From NCBI GenBank assembly GCA_036925085.1, contig JAUPFP010000007.1:2386802-2450801 (forward strand): a stretch of 64,000 bases of DNA. Reading direction: 5' to 3'. Position 1 is the first letter of the stretch; every line of letters starts with the position of its first letter. This DNA comes from Brachycybe producta. Its lineage: Eukaryota > Arthropoda > Diplopoda > Playtdesmida > Andrognathidae. The translations under genes were made by a program, and so were the position numbers. The notes under the pieces are model-generated. The model was not told where the DNA came from, searched no databases, and worked only from the letters and a program-made list of their open reading frames with translations. Of this stretch, positions 12,057 through 23,554 are shown piece by piece.

Positions 12057-15000
12057 TATTATGTTAAAAGGATTACCTTGTTAAGAATTTTTAAACAAAA
12101 ACATGGTAAACAATGTTTTAATATAAAAAAAAATGCGTCAACCTTTTTTTTTGTTGTTGTGTTTTTTTTTTTTTCCTGTTTCATTTTTTTTATGATTTTG
12201 CTAAAAAAAATGTTGCTTTTTAGGCCTCGTGTTTTCAATGTGAACTTGTGAACAATTTTTGTTTAAAAAAAAATATTTGGGAGTTTTTTTCTTCTTCTCT
12301 GTGTCTCTAATGAAATTTTCAAATTTGTTTTGTAACATAATGTTTAATAAATATGCATTCAAGGAATGTTTATTATGAAAGGATGTGACCTAACATTAAT
12401 ATAATGGACGAATCATGACAATGGAACTTAACAAATAAGTAGAAAGAGAGAAAAAAAAATTTGTCATCAAATTTAAACAAAAAACCTCTCTCTGAACCAT
12501 GACCATTATACAAAGTTGTGGTCAAGAAACGAAGACCGGAAAATAAAACAAGAGTTTAGTATAATCGTGTTTTTAGGTTTTAATTTAATGGAAATAATGA
12601 TTATGATGATGGCCCCAGTCAATGAATGGCTGTGGTGGTGGTACAACAACAAAAATTCCTTTTCGAAAGTACCCTTTTAGTCATCTTGAGTTATGTCTTC
12701 AAAGTTGTTAAGGGGTTTTTTTTTTTTCAAAAAAACAACATAAACAGTTTTTTTCTGGAAGTTTTAGTTTTCATCTTCTATTTTTGATGTTGTCTTTTTC
12801 AAACTGGATATTGTCCAGTAGATAAGAATGTAGAACTTTGATGGTAAGTAACTTTGAGAAATTAGGAGTTGTCTCAATATGTTTTATAAATTTGAGATTG
12901 AATTGAAAAGATAGATTTTGTTCAATTTTAAAACATCAGATAAAAAAAAAACAGTAAATTCGGCTATTTTATTAAGTTTAGTATTTTGGGTCGGCTTACT
13001 TTTCCTGTGAATATTCTATGAGGCACTGAATTTCTAAATGGTAACTTATAGAAATTAGAAGTTTTCATTACAATTACAATTAGTACTCTGCTAGCAGCCA
13101 AATAGGCCTATGGCAGAGGGACATAAAAGTCCAGATGCATCAGTAAGCATTGTCAAGCACATATATATAAAAAACAAAATGAATATACAATTGTCAATCT
13201 CACAAAACAAAATTATCTCCATTCACCACTTCATATTTGTAACAAGCTCGATTCTGAATATAAAGTAAGATTTTAAACAATTCTGGCTGTTTTCTGCAGT
13301 TTTTTAGGGCACTTTGGTACTTTCCCAGTGAAAATACAGGAGAAAAAAAAGGAGGTGCTGAATGAACTTTCTAAATTTTATTGGAATTGTTGGTAACTTC
13401 CTATAGCCTTTATGAATTATGATTTGTTCATATGATTATAAATTCTATTCTGAATTGAAAGTGTTATTTTGAACAATTTATAACAAGCTGTAAATTCCTA
13501 TATATTATCTGCAAATTGGTACTTTTAACTGCGAATATGAAGTAGAACTGGGCTTTAAAAAAATGCAGTGGAGTTTCTTATCCTGTTGACTCAATTTAGA
13601 TTGAAGAGAAGATATGACTGAATCACATGCTTTTTTTAGAGATTTTTTTTTTTAGATATTGAGATAGTTCTTAGCAGTTAGGAAGAGGACTTAGCAGGTG
13701 TAAGCCCCTCTAGACTCAGCAAGTACCCAAATATATGTAAAAATTTCAAATAGGGAGCCACTTTTTTTTTTTAAAGAGTTCGTTTGTGGCCCTTTTGTCC
13801 AGGTGAGAAAGAAGATTCAAACAGAAAATTGTTTAAAGAGAAATAGGGGGTTAGAATGTTTAGAAAGAACGAGGGTGAGACTTGTTTAGAAGCTGGGAGA
13901 GAGGGAGAGGTTTGCCTCACTGCTCATGTCAGGTCCCGTTCGTCATTTAGGTTTTTATAGGGGGGTGTTATCTGTCAAGGAAGGAAGAAAAAGGAGGAAG
14001 GGTCGTTGAGGGGGGGGGACGAAAAAAAAATGGGAAAATATGGGGCCTTGATGATGAAACCAGGAGTAGGAGGGGTCAAGTCTGATAAAAGGGGACGTCC
14101 CAAAGTGTTTCAGAGAGAGAGAGAGACGGACACAGACACAAGAGGTTTTTTTTTGTGTGGCCAGTCTGTTCACTGAACCTTGTGGAAGTTAGATGTGGTT
14201 TTTTGAAAGTTCCAGAGCGAGAGTGTGAGAGAAGGGATTCTTGTGTTATTGTTGTGCCTCCTCCATATTTTGGGAATATATTGCTGTGAAATTGGAACTT
14301 TGTGTTTATAATTAAGGATTTTTTTAGTGGTGTGTTTGTTTTCTGGCGGTTTTTTTAAACCTTCTTAAGGATGTTGTTAATATGTAAGTGTTAACTATTT
14401 TTATGGGGAGGTCATTTTTTTTTTTGGTATTCATGGGGCCCATGGTTTTTATTTTGTAAACATCCGAATTCTTTTAAAAGTTTTAATAGGTTTTTTTTCT
14501 CTCTCGTCTCTGGTTGTTTTGTGTGTGAATAAGAATGGGTCCAGCTGGAATGGATGTAAATTGAAACTATGGCCCATTATTTGTGTCATTAACTGCAGTT
14601 TTTGTTTGTGTTTATTTTTGTTTCTTTTGATGAATTGATTTCTCCTTTGGGTGTAAATTTTTTCTTTTTAGTCTTTGAAATGCTGAGAGTAAAAACTGTT
14701 CCTCTCCGAGTTTTTTCCCCTCTTGAAAATGAGCTTGTTGTTGGGGCACATGGTTTTTATCTTTAAGTGTGGTTAAAAAATTAAGAGAGGAATTCCTTTT
14801 AGTGTTTATTTTATATTCAATTTAATTAGTTGTTGATTGAGATTTTAAAACAAAAAAAATGTCAGTAAGAAATAAGTTATTAAATTACAGTTTGTAAAAA
14901 TCTTAATGGAGTTTTATTTACAATTAGGTCAAATTGGAGATGAAGATAAAACTTTTAATAGGAGCAATTTTTTAAGATACGTTTTTCGTATTTAAATTAC

Positions 15001-16729
15001 ATTGAAAAGGTAAAATGAAATTATTTTCATTTTGAAACCAAAAAAAGAATTGTTTAAAAAGATTTATTATGTTGAATTTTTAAATCTCTTGGATCAAAAT
15101 TCGTCATCTATTTTGATCTAAATTGTGTCGAAATTAAACATAAGTTTATATTGTTGAAACTCTCTGAGGAGAAGAGGGGGTTTCACGTAGAAAATGTTTT
15201 ATTTCAATACATTCCTAGGAACACGAGTTTTTTAATGCTGGGAATCCTCCTGTTCAGAAAGAGAAAGTTCAAGTTTTAAGCAGATTCCATAGTTGAATCT
15301 CTTCCCCACCCTCAGGGCGTTTGTGAGAAAATTTACGGTGTCCATCCAACTTTTTCAATCAAACTTTTTTCAGAAGACACATTATAAAAAAAAAATTCAA
15401 AGTGGTTTAGAAACTAGAATAGTTGATGATAATGCTAAAAATTTATTCATGAAGATATCTTTCAAAATAAACTTTTTATTGCAGTTTGAAAAAGGCAAAA
15501 ATGGAAAAAACATAAAAAACTGCTATAAATGTATATTTTTTAAGTTATTTTCATGAAAAAACTTAACATAATTTTTTACTATTCTAGTTTTGAAAACAAT
15601 TTGAATTTTTTTGTTTGCCTAAAGTTTGTTTCTGAAACAAAAAAAAGTTTGTATGACGTTTTTGCGTCCAAAAAAAACATCTGTGGAGAAGTTCCTTCAG
15701 GTGCAAAGTTTTTTCCTTTATTGAAATCGGAAATAATGAGAGATTTTTCTGAATTTTAAGTTATTTTCTAACTTCTTTCTTGTTATTTCATAATTTGTTA
15801 TGATGAGAAAGAGAGAGTCATGATGAGACATTGAAACGTTTAAATCCTGTTTTAAAAAAAGTTGAAGAAATTCATAATTCATAATAATAAGTTCATAATG
15901 CGTGAAGAAAAAATAAATGAAAACATATTTCCTCTTTTTTTGCGTAATATAACAATTTCAAAATTAGTCACCACAAAAATAAATTCATTTGAGGTCATTT
16001 CCTAATTTTTTGTCATTTTTTAAACGGATTTGAATTGGCCAAAAAAAAAGTCCAATTTTATGTATTCCTGGTTGTAATTTTTTTTCTCGTAATGTTTGAA
16101 AAAAAGGGGGGTCTTTCAAAAGTCAGTGACCTTTTTTAAAAAAAAAGAACTTTTTTTTATCTTAAGCGTTCAAAGGGTTAAAGGTAGTTTTTATTTTAAC
16201 TTTTTTGTCAAATTTGCATTTTGAAATCAATTTCACTTCAAGGTTTCATTTTTTATGAAGGAAAAAAAAAGTTTCTTTGAAATTTTGTGGTTTTTTTTAA
16301 AAAAAAAAAACTTCCAAAAGTCAAGTTTTATTTTTTTTTGGTCTCAAACATTTCATTTGTTTAAAATAAGTTGTTTTTATTGTAATTCGGAAGGAAGATT
16401 AAGTAGTTGTGACAAGTTAACAAAGAGGAAAAGTTAACTTGAAGATGTGACCACCAAATGTAATTAATTATTAATTCTTATATTCTATTGTAATTCTTCA
16501 TTCGGTAAGAACAACAAGAAAATGTTTGAGAAATTCGTGTTATTTCTCTTGAGACATGTCTACATGTTAGTTTCTTGTCACTTTTTTTTTCTCTTACTGT
16601 CTTTTTTTGAGTCTTTTTGCGGCTCCTTGCCTCTTTTTTTTCGGTGGTGGGTTTTTTTTAGAGGTAATTTCTAACCAATAACTTTTGTCTTTTGTTTCTG
16701 TGTGTGATGACCGGTGTGGACTGACTGAC

Positions 16730-16938
16730 ACAGGCAATTAGAAATCGGGACGATCTTCAGTTGGCTCCGCCCCTTTTTATGACCAACGGCAACTTCTAAT
16801 TGGTTTGTTGTGTGGTTCGCGACGTTGAAAAGGGCGAAGCATGTGACGTCAGACTACATAACCAACCAATTAGAAGTTGCCGGTCGTCATAACAAGGGCG
16901 GAGACAACTGAAGTTCGTCCCTATTTCTAATTGCCTGT
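16730..16938. mobile_element. Family D palindromic MITE, copy 1, with 9-bp duplication
   Basis: The 209-bp element is almost entirely an inverted repeat: ends ACAGGCAATTAGAAATCGGG and TAATTGCCTGT, inner arms GGCAACTTCTAATTGG and CCAATTAGAAGTTGCC. The central part contains GACGTTGAAAAGGGCG. CTGACTGAC stands on both sides (16,721-16,729 and 16,939-16,947). Because that sequence has a 4-base period, a 5-base duplication would fit as well. Confidence 0.85.
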
Positions 16939-17525
16939 CTGACTGACTTACTGGACATGACTTTTTTTTTAAAACAAATGGTTTTTTCATCTTTTGCTTA
17001 AATATAGAAAACACAGTTTATTTATTTTTTGTTCCAACTCTTCTCAAAATCACGAAAATAACTACTTTTAAATTCAGTGAATCTATTATAGGATCTTAAA
17101 TGCAAAAAAAAAACTGCATTTAGAAAAATTAAATAACAGCTTAAATCAATCAAAAGTTAGACCACCTTCACTGTAACACTTAAGTCCAGTTTTGTTTTGG
17201 TCCCGGAAGTTGCTGACCACTGAAGATAACAAGAAACGAGAAACTGAAATACAGTAGTAAAATGGCAACACTTAATATTTGAAGAAAAAGTTTCGAAAAA
17301 TTATCATTTAATAGATTTTATTGGATTTATCATGCGGGGAAAGTCATTTTCATGACGATATATCGTTAAAAATACACGATTTGTTGTTTAATAAGGAAGA
17401 AGAAGAAAGAGAAAAAAACGATTTTCAAGTTTTTATTTTCACCGACTATTCTAGTTTCTAATTTTTCTTGTAATTTGTTTTTTCAAGTTAATCTTGAAAA
17501 GAGTTTTTAAAAAAACACTTTAAAC

Positions 17526-17587
17526 CCACCTTAAATGTAGTTAATTCACAAACTTTAGTGTTTGTGAATTAACTACATTTAAGGTGG
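17526..17587. repeat. Perfect 28-bp inverted repeat with 6-base loop
   Basis: The left arm 17,526-17,553 begins CCACCTTAAATG, the loop is TTTAGT, and the right arm 17,560-17,587 is its exact reverse complement ending TTTAAGGTGG. It joins two F half-elements. CCACCTTAA also ends the F copies near 24.1 and 63.06 kb. Confidence 0.95.
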
Positions 17588-17985
17588 TTTTAAAAATGTT
17601 AAACGTCTCTCAAACTCTTGATTATTCTTGTCTTTCAGGTGACAATGACAGTTTTAATGTGTTTTAGAAACTAGAAAGGTGAAGTTGAAGTGTTTCAAAA
17701 TGTGTACTTGTCTATAAAAAGTTTATTTAGAAAAAGTTCATTATGAAATTGGAGGGTTTATGCCTTGTTTCCACTGAGACGAAAATTTGAACTTTTTGAA
17801 AACAACTTTGGGCCTATGTTAGTGAATGTACGGAGGCGACGGTTTCTTCAATTTTTCACCAGTTGAAATTTTCAAAAAGTTCACTGGAAACAAGGCCTTA
17901 TGAAAATTTTCTAGTTTCTAGTTTTTCTTAATCTTGCTATTCTGAAAGACAGAATAATCAAAAGAGTTTGAAAAATCAGTTGTTC
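17588..17985. mobile_element. Family F element, copy 1, split by a G element
   Basis: The left arm has CTCAAACTCTTGATTATTC and GTGTTTTAGAAACTAGAAAG; the right arm (17,905-17,985) has CTAGTTTCTAG and AATAATCAAAAGAGTTTG. The G element at 17,762-17,896 separates the arms. A further F half-arm lies at about 17,446-17,525, upstream of the hairpin. Confidence 0.7.
17762..17896. mobile_element. Family G MITE, copy 1
   Basis: Ends GCCTTGTTTCCACTG and CACTGGAAACAAGGC, with inner GAAAATTTGAACTTTTTGAA and GAAATTTTCAAAAAGTTC as a second inverted pair. About 135 bp, with no coding. Confidence 0.75.
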
Positions 17986-18806
17986 ATAATAAACTAGTCT
18001 TTAAACTGTTTTACTGATAAGCACTGATGAGTAGAAAAGCCACATTGTAGTCAATTAGTGACTAGAAAGACAAAAAAAAACTAGCCTTTAATATAATAAT
18101 TTTTTTTTGCGTAATAAAACATAATTGTAATTTCTCAAATGATGATGATGATCACATCTAGTAAATGTGACTCAAAGGTGTCTTTGAAAAGAAAATCAAT
18201 TAGTCATAAGAAAAACCACTTTTGAAATCTTGTTTTAGAAATAACTTATTAATAAGACATTTTTTCGTTGCTTTTTATGTAGTTGATAAGGAGGAGAGAG
18301 AGGGGGGGGGGAGTATATTAAAATTGGCAACCGTCTCATTTTAGCCGTAAAATCGTCCATAATACCATTTTTTTTTCCTTCATAAGATCATCCACACTCC
18401 CTCCAATCAAATTTCAAGTATATTTTGAACAAGATTTCAAAATATATAAAAAGGTTGTATTTAATATTGAGAAAGAGAGGGAACTAATAAGATACGCTTC
18501 TCTTATATAAGAATGGTTCTCAATGAGCAAAAGGGGTGGATATGGATATTCTAATGTAACACACACATAATGTAGAAAAATATATAGAAAAAAAAATGTT
18601 TCCCTTCATTTTGTGACAACTGTTAACTTTGACCTTCCTTTCCTTAACAAAAACACAAAGTTTTATGTCCAATTCTTACGCTTTTTCTACGGACTATAGA
18701 AAAATCATAGATTCCCCCCCCCCCCCCTTCTTTCTTTTGTACCTTTTTTTTGTCATCCATCTTGCAAGGGAATGGATGAATTTTAAAGAAAGATTTCAAT
18801 GGACTG

Positions 18807-18809
<3 letters not shown>

Positions 18810-18849
<40 letters not shown>
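18810..18849. repeat. GA microsatellite
   Basis: About 19 GA units. Shorter GA/CT runs occur nearby at 19,206-19,227 and 19,311-19,332. Confidence 0.95.
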
Positions 18850-18852
<3 letters not shown>

Positions 18853-19409
18853 GCTAAAGAATAGAAGAAATATATATATATAAGGGAGCAAGCTGTAGTA
18901 AATACTGAGAGAGAATAATAAATAATTCCCCCCGTTATATTCTTTTATTTGGTGGTCCTGCCAAAAAGTCTTTTAAGATACAGATCGTTGAAGTTGTATA
19001 AAAGTTTCTAAAAGAGAGAGAGGGTCCTTTTTTTTTTTCTTTTTAAAAAAAAAAGTTTTAAAGAAATGCATATAGCCCCATATTTATGTATGGTGTGCCT
19101 CCTTTTAAGTTATTTCATTATATTGAAAAGATTTTCAAGGGGAGGGAGGGGGGTTATTGCAATTGAACGTTGAATTTTTACAGGTAAAAAGGTAGCTAGA
19201 TATTTGGAGAGAGAGAGAGAGAGAGAAATGACATCACGCCTGTCCACTAAGGAACTAAGTAGGGGGGTTTTTTCTGTCTTTTGAAACTGGACTTGACATT
19301 TGTGGGGACCCTCTCTCTCTCTCTCTGTCTCTAGAAGGACCGGTTTTTCTTCTCGGGACACTTTTCCATCTCTCCTTTTTTAGATTTACTGAACTTTTTT
19401 TTACTTATA

Positions 19410-19703
19410 CTTTGTACACACATGAGTTAAATGAATTCAAATTAAATGTGTTTAGGTGAATTATACGGAATCCAGTTAAGGACATCATGAACACCAAATA
19501 AAAATTGACTTTATTATTAATATTTTAAAATTGAAATACTAAATAAATATTAATTGTCTATATTTTATATTTAAGTATTAACTCAATATTTTCAGATTAT
19601 TAACTGAATAAATTGAATTCGATATATTTGTTTGTTCTTCACAGGGGGCTCTGTAGAACACGTTTAATATTTAAATGCATTTAAATTATCAGGTGTGTGA
19701 CTT
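19410..19703 (+). mobile_element. Family B MITE, copy 1 (Tc1/mariner-like)
   Basis: It starts at TA followed by CTTTGTACACACATGAGTT, runs through TGTGTTTAGGTGAATTATAC and GGCTCTGTAGAACACG, and ends with TGCATTTAAATTATCAGGTG. Three other copies in the window align with it over nearly 300 bp. No coding. Confidence 0.8.
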
Positions 19704-19736
19704 AGTATTACAGACTCCAGAGTGTCGTCAAAAAAA

Positions 19737-19888
19737 GTCAATCTGCGAAATCAATCAATCTGCTGATTGTCTGGGCAATCTGCAAAATAACCAACCTGCT
19801 AGTGAATCTGTAGAATTCATTAAATTTTAGGTATTGCAGATTAACCTAGCAGGTTGGTTGCTTAGGCAATCTGCAGACTGACAGTAAT
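19737..19888. mobile_element. Family C palindromic MITE, copy 1
   Basis: Repeated CAATCTGC / GCAGATTG blocks on both strands: GTCAATCTGCGAAATCAATC at the left, GGCAATCTGCAGACTGACAG at the right, and CCAACCTGCTAGTGAATCTG against GCAGATTAACCTAGCAGG inside. Confidence 0.78.
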
Positions 19889-21339
19889 ATTATACATTAC
19901 ACACTTTGGTTGTTAATAACTACCATGTTTACTTGCTTAAATTTAATTAATAATAATTTTATAATTAAGATTAAATGTTACAATAAAGATTAGATAATAA
20001 AAGCATTGCATGTTTTATGTTTAAATAGGTTTATTAATCTCAAGTTTTCAAAATGTCCTTCATTATTCTAATCAAAGACATTGGTAATTAAACTCATCTT
20101 CAAACATTAATTAATGTATTATCTCTTTGTGATTGTTCGACAATTTCTCTTCGATTTTTTTCGTAATTTATACAGTTATTATGGCAGGAAAAAACGGAAG
20201 AGAATTGTTGGGACAATTACAATAGATACCGGTAATGATGGTTTTCAAGGTTTTTGCAAACTTGAGATAATAATGGCATCATTTAAATAATAAAACTTGC
20301 AAATGGCTGTTATTTATCTAATGTTTATTGTAACATTTATTCTTAATTATAAAATTATTAAATTAAATTTAAGCATTTAAATATGGTAGTTATGGTAGTA
20401 TTCATTTTTTTGAGAATATAATTTGGTGAAAAGTGTTGTTTTTTTCTGCAGAAATCGGGTTTAAAAAAAATGGCTAAAAGATTTGTTTTTTATGATATTT
20501 TTCTGGTTTGTGTTTTTTTTTTTTTTTTTTCAGTAAGATTTAGTATTTCTTTCATTTTCTTCTTCTTCTATCCATTTGTCTTATTATTATTATGGGGGTA
20601 TTGTTTTCTCTCTCTCTCCATGGATTGTGGCGTTACTTGGACATAGAATGAAATAAGATGAGAGGGGGCACCCCCACCGAAACCACCACCAATGAGGTCC
20701 TAAGTGGCTATCCCATCTCTAATAAAATGCACTTTTATAGCTCCATTTACTTGTCTTTAATGGTTCGTCTTTTTCTTTCTAAAAACCCTCCCATAATACT
20801 CTTTATATATTTAATGGTGGTGACCACATACATAGGGGCTGTAGGCAAACCATGGTGAGATTTTCAAGAGGGGGGGGGGGGGGTTTCAGGGGAAGTTGAG
20901 AAACTTACTGACTGACTGACTGAAATGAAAAACTCCCTGAAATTGACTCACTGAAAAAGTCTAATATGGGGTGGGGATGAGTTTCATCTTCAAAGTGAAA
21001 TACCACTTTTATTTTATTATATACAATCGTTTTATTTATACTCTTGTTTAATCACTTTTCTCTTTCTAAGAAAGAAAGAAAAAAAATGGCGTTTTTGGAG
21101 GGAGTTTATGTCTGTTTGGTCAACGAGTTTTAAGTTTTGTCTTTGCATAATAGTCAAGTATAGACAATAAATCTAATAAAAACAACCCATTAAAGTTTTT
21201 TTTTGAGGATTGTTTTTATTGACGAAGTTTTTTCTCTTTTTTTTTCTGTGTTATACTTGGATATGTAGTTTCGTATAAAATGTATAAAACCATTAAAGTT
21301 GTATAACATTTAAAATCTGTGCATTTTGAACTACTACTT

Positions 21340-21476
21340 TTTTTAAAAAGGTTGTTTTAAGTTGGAAACGCCCCTCGCGAAGTCTTGTTTATATTTATCT
21401 TTCAGGGGTAAAAAAATGAAAAGGAGAATTTGGAAACGGTTTTAGAAACTAGAATGGTTGCTTAAGGTAAGTCCAG
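21340..21476. mobile_element. Family F half-element
   Basis: One F arm only: CGCCCCTCGCGAAGTCTTG, then TTATCTTTCAGG and GGTTTTAGAAACTAGAATGG, ending CTTAAGG. It is followed at once by the hairpin at 21,466-21,523. Confidence 0.6.
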
Positions 21477-21523
21477 ACTTGGAAACTTTGTTTGTAAACA
21501 AGGTTTCCAATCCTGGACTTAAA
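21466..21523. repeat. Short hairpin, arms about 26 bp
   Basis: The left arm contains TAAGTCCAGACTTGGAAACT; the right arm contains GGTTTCCAATCCTGGACTTA. The arms match except for one or two positions, with a three-base loop. Confidence 0.85.
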
Positions 21524-21545
21524 ACCTTTAAGGCGCATTCACACT

Positions 21546-21682
21546 ACAGGCAGTTAGAAATCGAAGAGAACTTCAGTTGGCTCCGCCTTTGTTATGACGA
21601 CCGGCAACTTCTAATTGGTTTGTTGTGTGGTTCGACGTTGAAAAGGGGCGGAGCATGTGACGTCAGACTACATAACCAACCA
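21546..21682. mobile_element. Family D MITE, copy 2, right arm lost
   Basis: It starts ACAGGCAGTTAGAAATCG, with the same left arm and centre as copy 1, and ends at CATAACCAACCA where the right arm should begin. It is therefore truncated. It lies about 400 bp upstream of the plexin start codon. Confidence 0.8.
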
Positions 21683-21744
21683 TTTATATGTGTTTTGAAT
21701 GTGTTGATTTTTCAAGTTCACAACTGATTAAAATTCGGAGGTTA

Positions 21745-21925
21745 AAGAATAAAGACTGTCATGTGACAGTAATAGTCACAAAAAGCAAATAAATTAGTAT
21801 GACAGAAATTCTCATATTACTGCAATTGTACAGAATAATAATGACAGTCATAAAAAAATAGTGCACGGGGGGAAATGACATTTTAAGATAAGACTGTCAC
21901 AATTGTCATAAAACTTGTCATAAAC
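21745..21925. repeat. Family Y repeat, copy 2
   Basis: It aligns with 9,116-9,315 through the same ordered motifs. It ends just upstream of the candidate plexin 5' UTR acceptor, with ACTGTCACAATTGTCATAA. Confidence 0.55.
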
Positions 21926-21943
21926 TGTTTTTTTTTTTTTTAG

Positions 21944-22090
21944 TTTGCAATTTATACTAATTAATTTGTGTTTTCTACTATTTAATTTTAGGTTTGCAAA
22001 GATGATACGATAAAAGACATTCTGGAGAAGAGTTTTCATTTTGCCAAGTGAGAGAGGGTAGAAGTAGCTTTTTCTAAGCCAAGTTCAACA
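21944..22090 (+). promoter_or_regulatory. 5' UTR part of plexin exon 1, two possible acceptors
   Basis: Two candidate 3' splice sites precede the start codon. One is a run of Ts ending in AG at 21942-21943. The other ends TTTAATTTTAG at 21991 and has a TACTAAT branch-like motif about 35 bases upstream. Either suggests a separate upstream 5' UTR exon, which I could not locate. Within the leader, ATG at 22002 opens a three-codon frame (Met-Ile-Arg-stop, to 22013). TGA at 22049 is in frame with the main start. The context at the chosen start (ACAATGG) is good. Confidence 0.5.
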
Positions 22091-23554
22091 ATGGATATGT
22101 GTTTAAGAGAACAGATGATAGTACGGATGGGCCATCGGAAGATGAACAGGCGGTTAGAAGAAGAACAACTCGGAGACGACGGCGGCGGAGGAGGCGGAAA
22201 TGAACGAGTAACGAGGAGGAGAAAGGATTGGAATAATAATATACCTATGGGTGATGATGATGGTCGTCGTCGTCGTCGTCACCTACACCAAAGAAGTAGT
22301 ACTTTTACAAAACAAGTGTTGTGGGACAATTTACGGTGGACTGTCCAATGGCCGCCAGTTTCGAATTTATGTCTGAGAACAATCCTCGTGTGTTTAGGTC
22401 TGTTAGTTTCATCGTGTTCGGCTGCACTTCCGTCGTCGAGGTCTCCTCCCCCTTCTTCTTCTTCGTCTTCATCACTCCACCCCACAATACCACAAAAACC
22501 CAAAGACTATGTCTATGCATCGTTAACACTTCCCAATGTCACGTTCAGGCACATGGTAGTGGACAGAACATCGGGTAAGGTTTACGTGGGAGCCATTAAT
22601 TGGCTGTATCAGTTAGACTCGAATTTGAAAGTGGAAGTGACGATCGAGACCGGTCCGAAAGAGGACAGTCCGGCATGTCTCGGTATGGCTCCTTGCGATG
22701 CCGTAGACAGGCGGGTAACAGACAATGTGAATAAACTTCTTGTCGTCGATTACGACAACAAGAAGTTGCTTTCTTGTGGAAGTATCTACCAAGGAGCGTG
22801 CCAGTTGTACAGTGTGCCCAACGTTTCGCATTCGGTGAATCACATCGAACGAGCGATGGCCTCGAACGACGATTTCTCTTCAACGTTTGCCTTCATAGGA
22901 CCTCAGAAATATCTGGGGAACAGTAACAGAGTACTGTACATAGCCGTAACGTATACCAAGAACGGTCCGTATCGAGATGCGGTTCCGGCCATCTCGAGTC
23001 GTCGTCTCGAGACGTTGGATCTGGCCGAAATGGGTCTCAGCAAGAGTCCCAATGTGGAAATCGATTCCAAATTGAGGGATTACTTTCGTGTGCGTTACAA
23101 GTACGGGTTTCATTCGGGCGAACACGCGTATTTCGTGACGGTTCAACGTAAGTCTCACCTTCAGGCGAACGAGGAAGAGGGTTACGTGTCGCGAGTGGCA
23201 CGCGTCTGCATCGGAGATTCCAACTACAATACGTACACGGAGATCTCTTTACAGTGCGTCGGTCCGAACGGTACGCTTTACAATATAGCGGAGGCCGTGA
23301 CGACCGTTGAAGCGGCCGGCGATCTGTCCGAAGCTTTGAGGGTGCCTCTCGGCGAATTGGTTCTCGTGGGCGCTTTTGCCAACAGTGTGAATCACACGGC
23401 CGATACTTATCCTCATACGGTGCTGTGCCTCTATCCCATGTCGTACATCGAACAGAAGTTTAACGAGAATATTCACATGTGCCTCAACGGCAGTGTACAA
23501 TCACGTGGGATGGATTACATTGCCGGGAGCCTTGGAAACTGTCCAGAAACAGGG
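22091..23554 (+). CDS. PlexB: Plexin exon 1: N-terminal extension, signal segment and most of Sema domain
   Basis: This exon encodes residues 1-488. An in-frame TGA at 22049-22051 limits the start to this exon; ATG 22091 is the first in frame, with others at residues 3, 9, 13, 18 and 53. Residues 1-90 are charged and low in complexity (Gly run 31-36, Arg run 59-63). A hydrophobic stretch follows at about 93-112 ([20 protein letters not shown]), then a Ser-rich linker (121-128). The Sema core starts near TFRHMVVDR (151-159) and includes [42 protein letters not shown] and ARVCIGDSN. Cysteines lie at 196, 202, 229, 237, 373, 389, 446, 464 and 484. N-glycosylation sequons lie at 149, 244, 393, 434 and 466. 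The donor is GGG|GTAAGA at 23554/23555; the open frame runs on into the intron only to a stop at 23603-23605. The exon is much richer in GC and CpG than its surroundings. Confidence 0.95.

Larger units (their letters stand above)
1..21943. other. Upstream non-coding region, repeat-rich, no recognised exon
   Basis: No open frame here resembles a known protein, and the longest frames are over repeats or simple sequence. It may be intergenic or the long first intron of the plexin. Elements are listed separately (K, J, 33-bp array, A, Y, W, D, F/G cluster, B, C). Stretches 260-2,690, 3,160-4,790, 5,210-6,440, 12,060-16,720, 18,000-19,400 and 19,900-21,340 show only homopolymers, GA, CA and ATG/CAT microsatellites and nothing gene-like. 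Confidence 0.6.

Noticed and set aside
22279-23500. Several antisense and frame-shifted frames of 74-95 codons
   Set aside because: They are shadows of the GC-rich plexin exon 1 on other frames.
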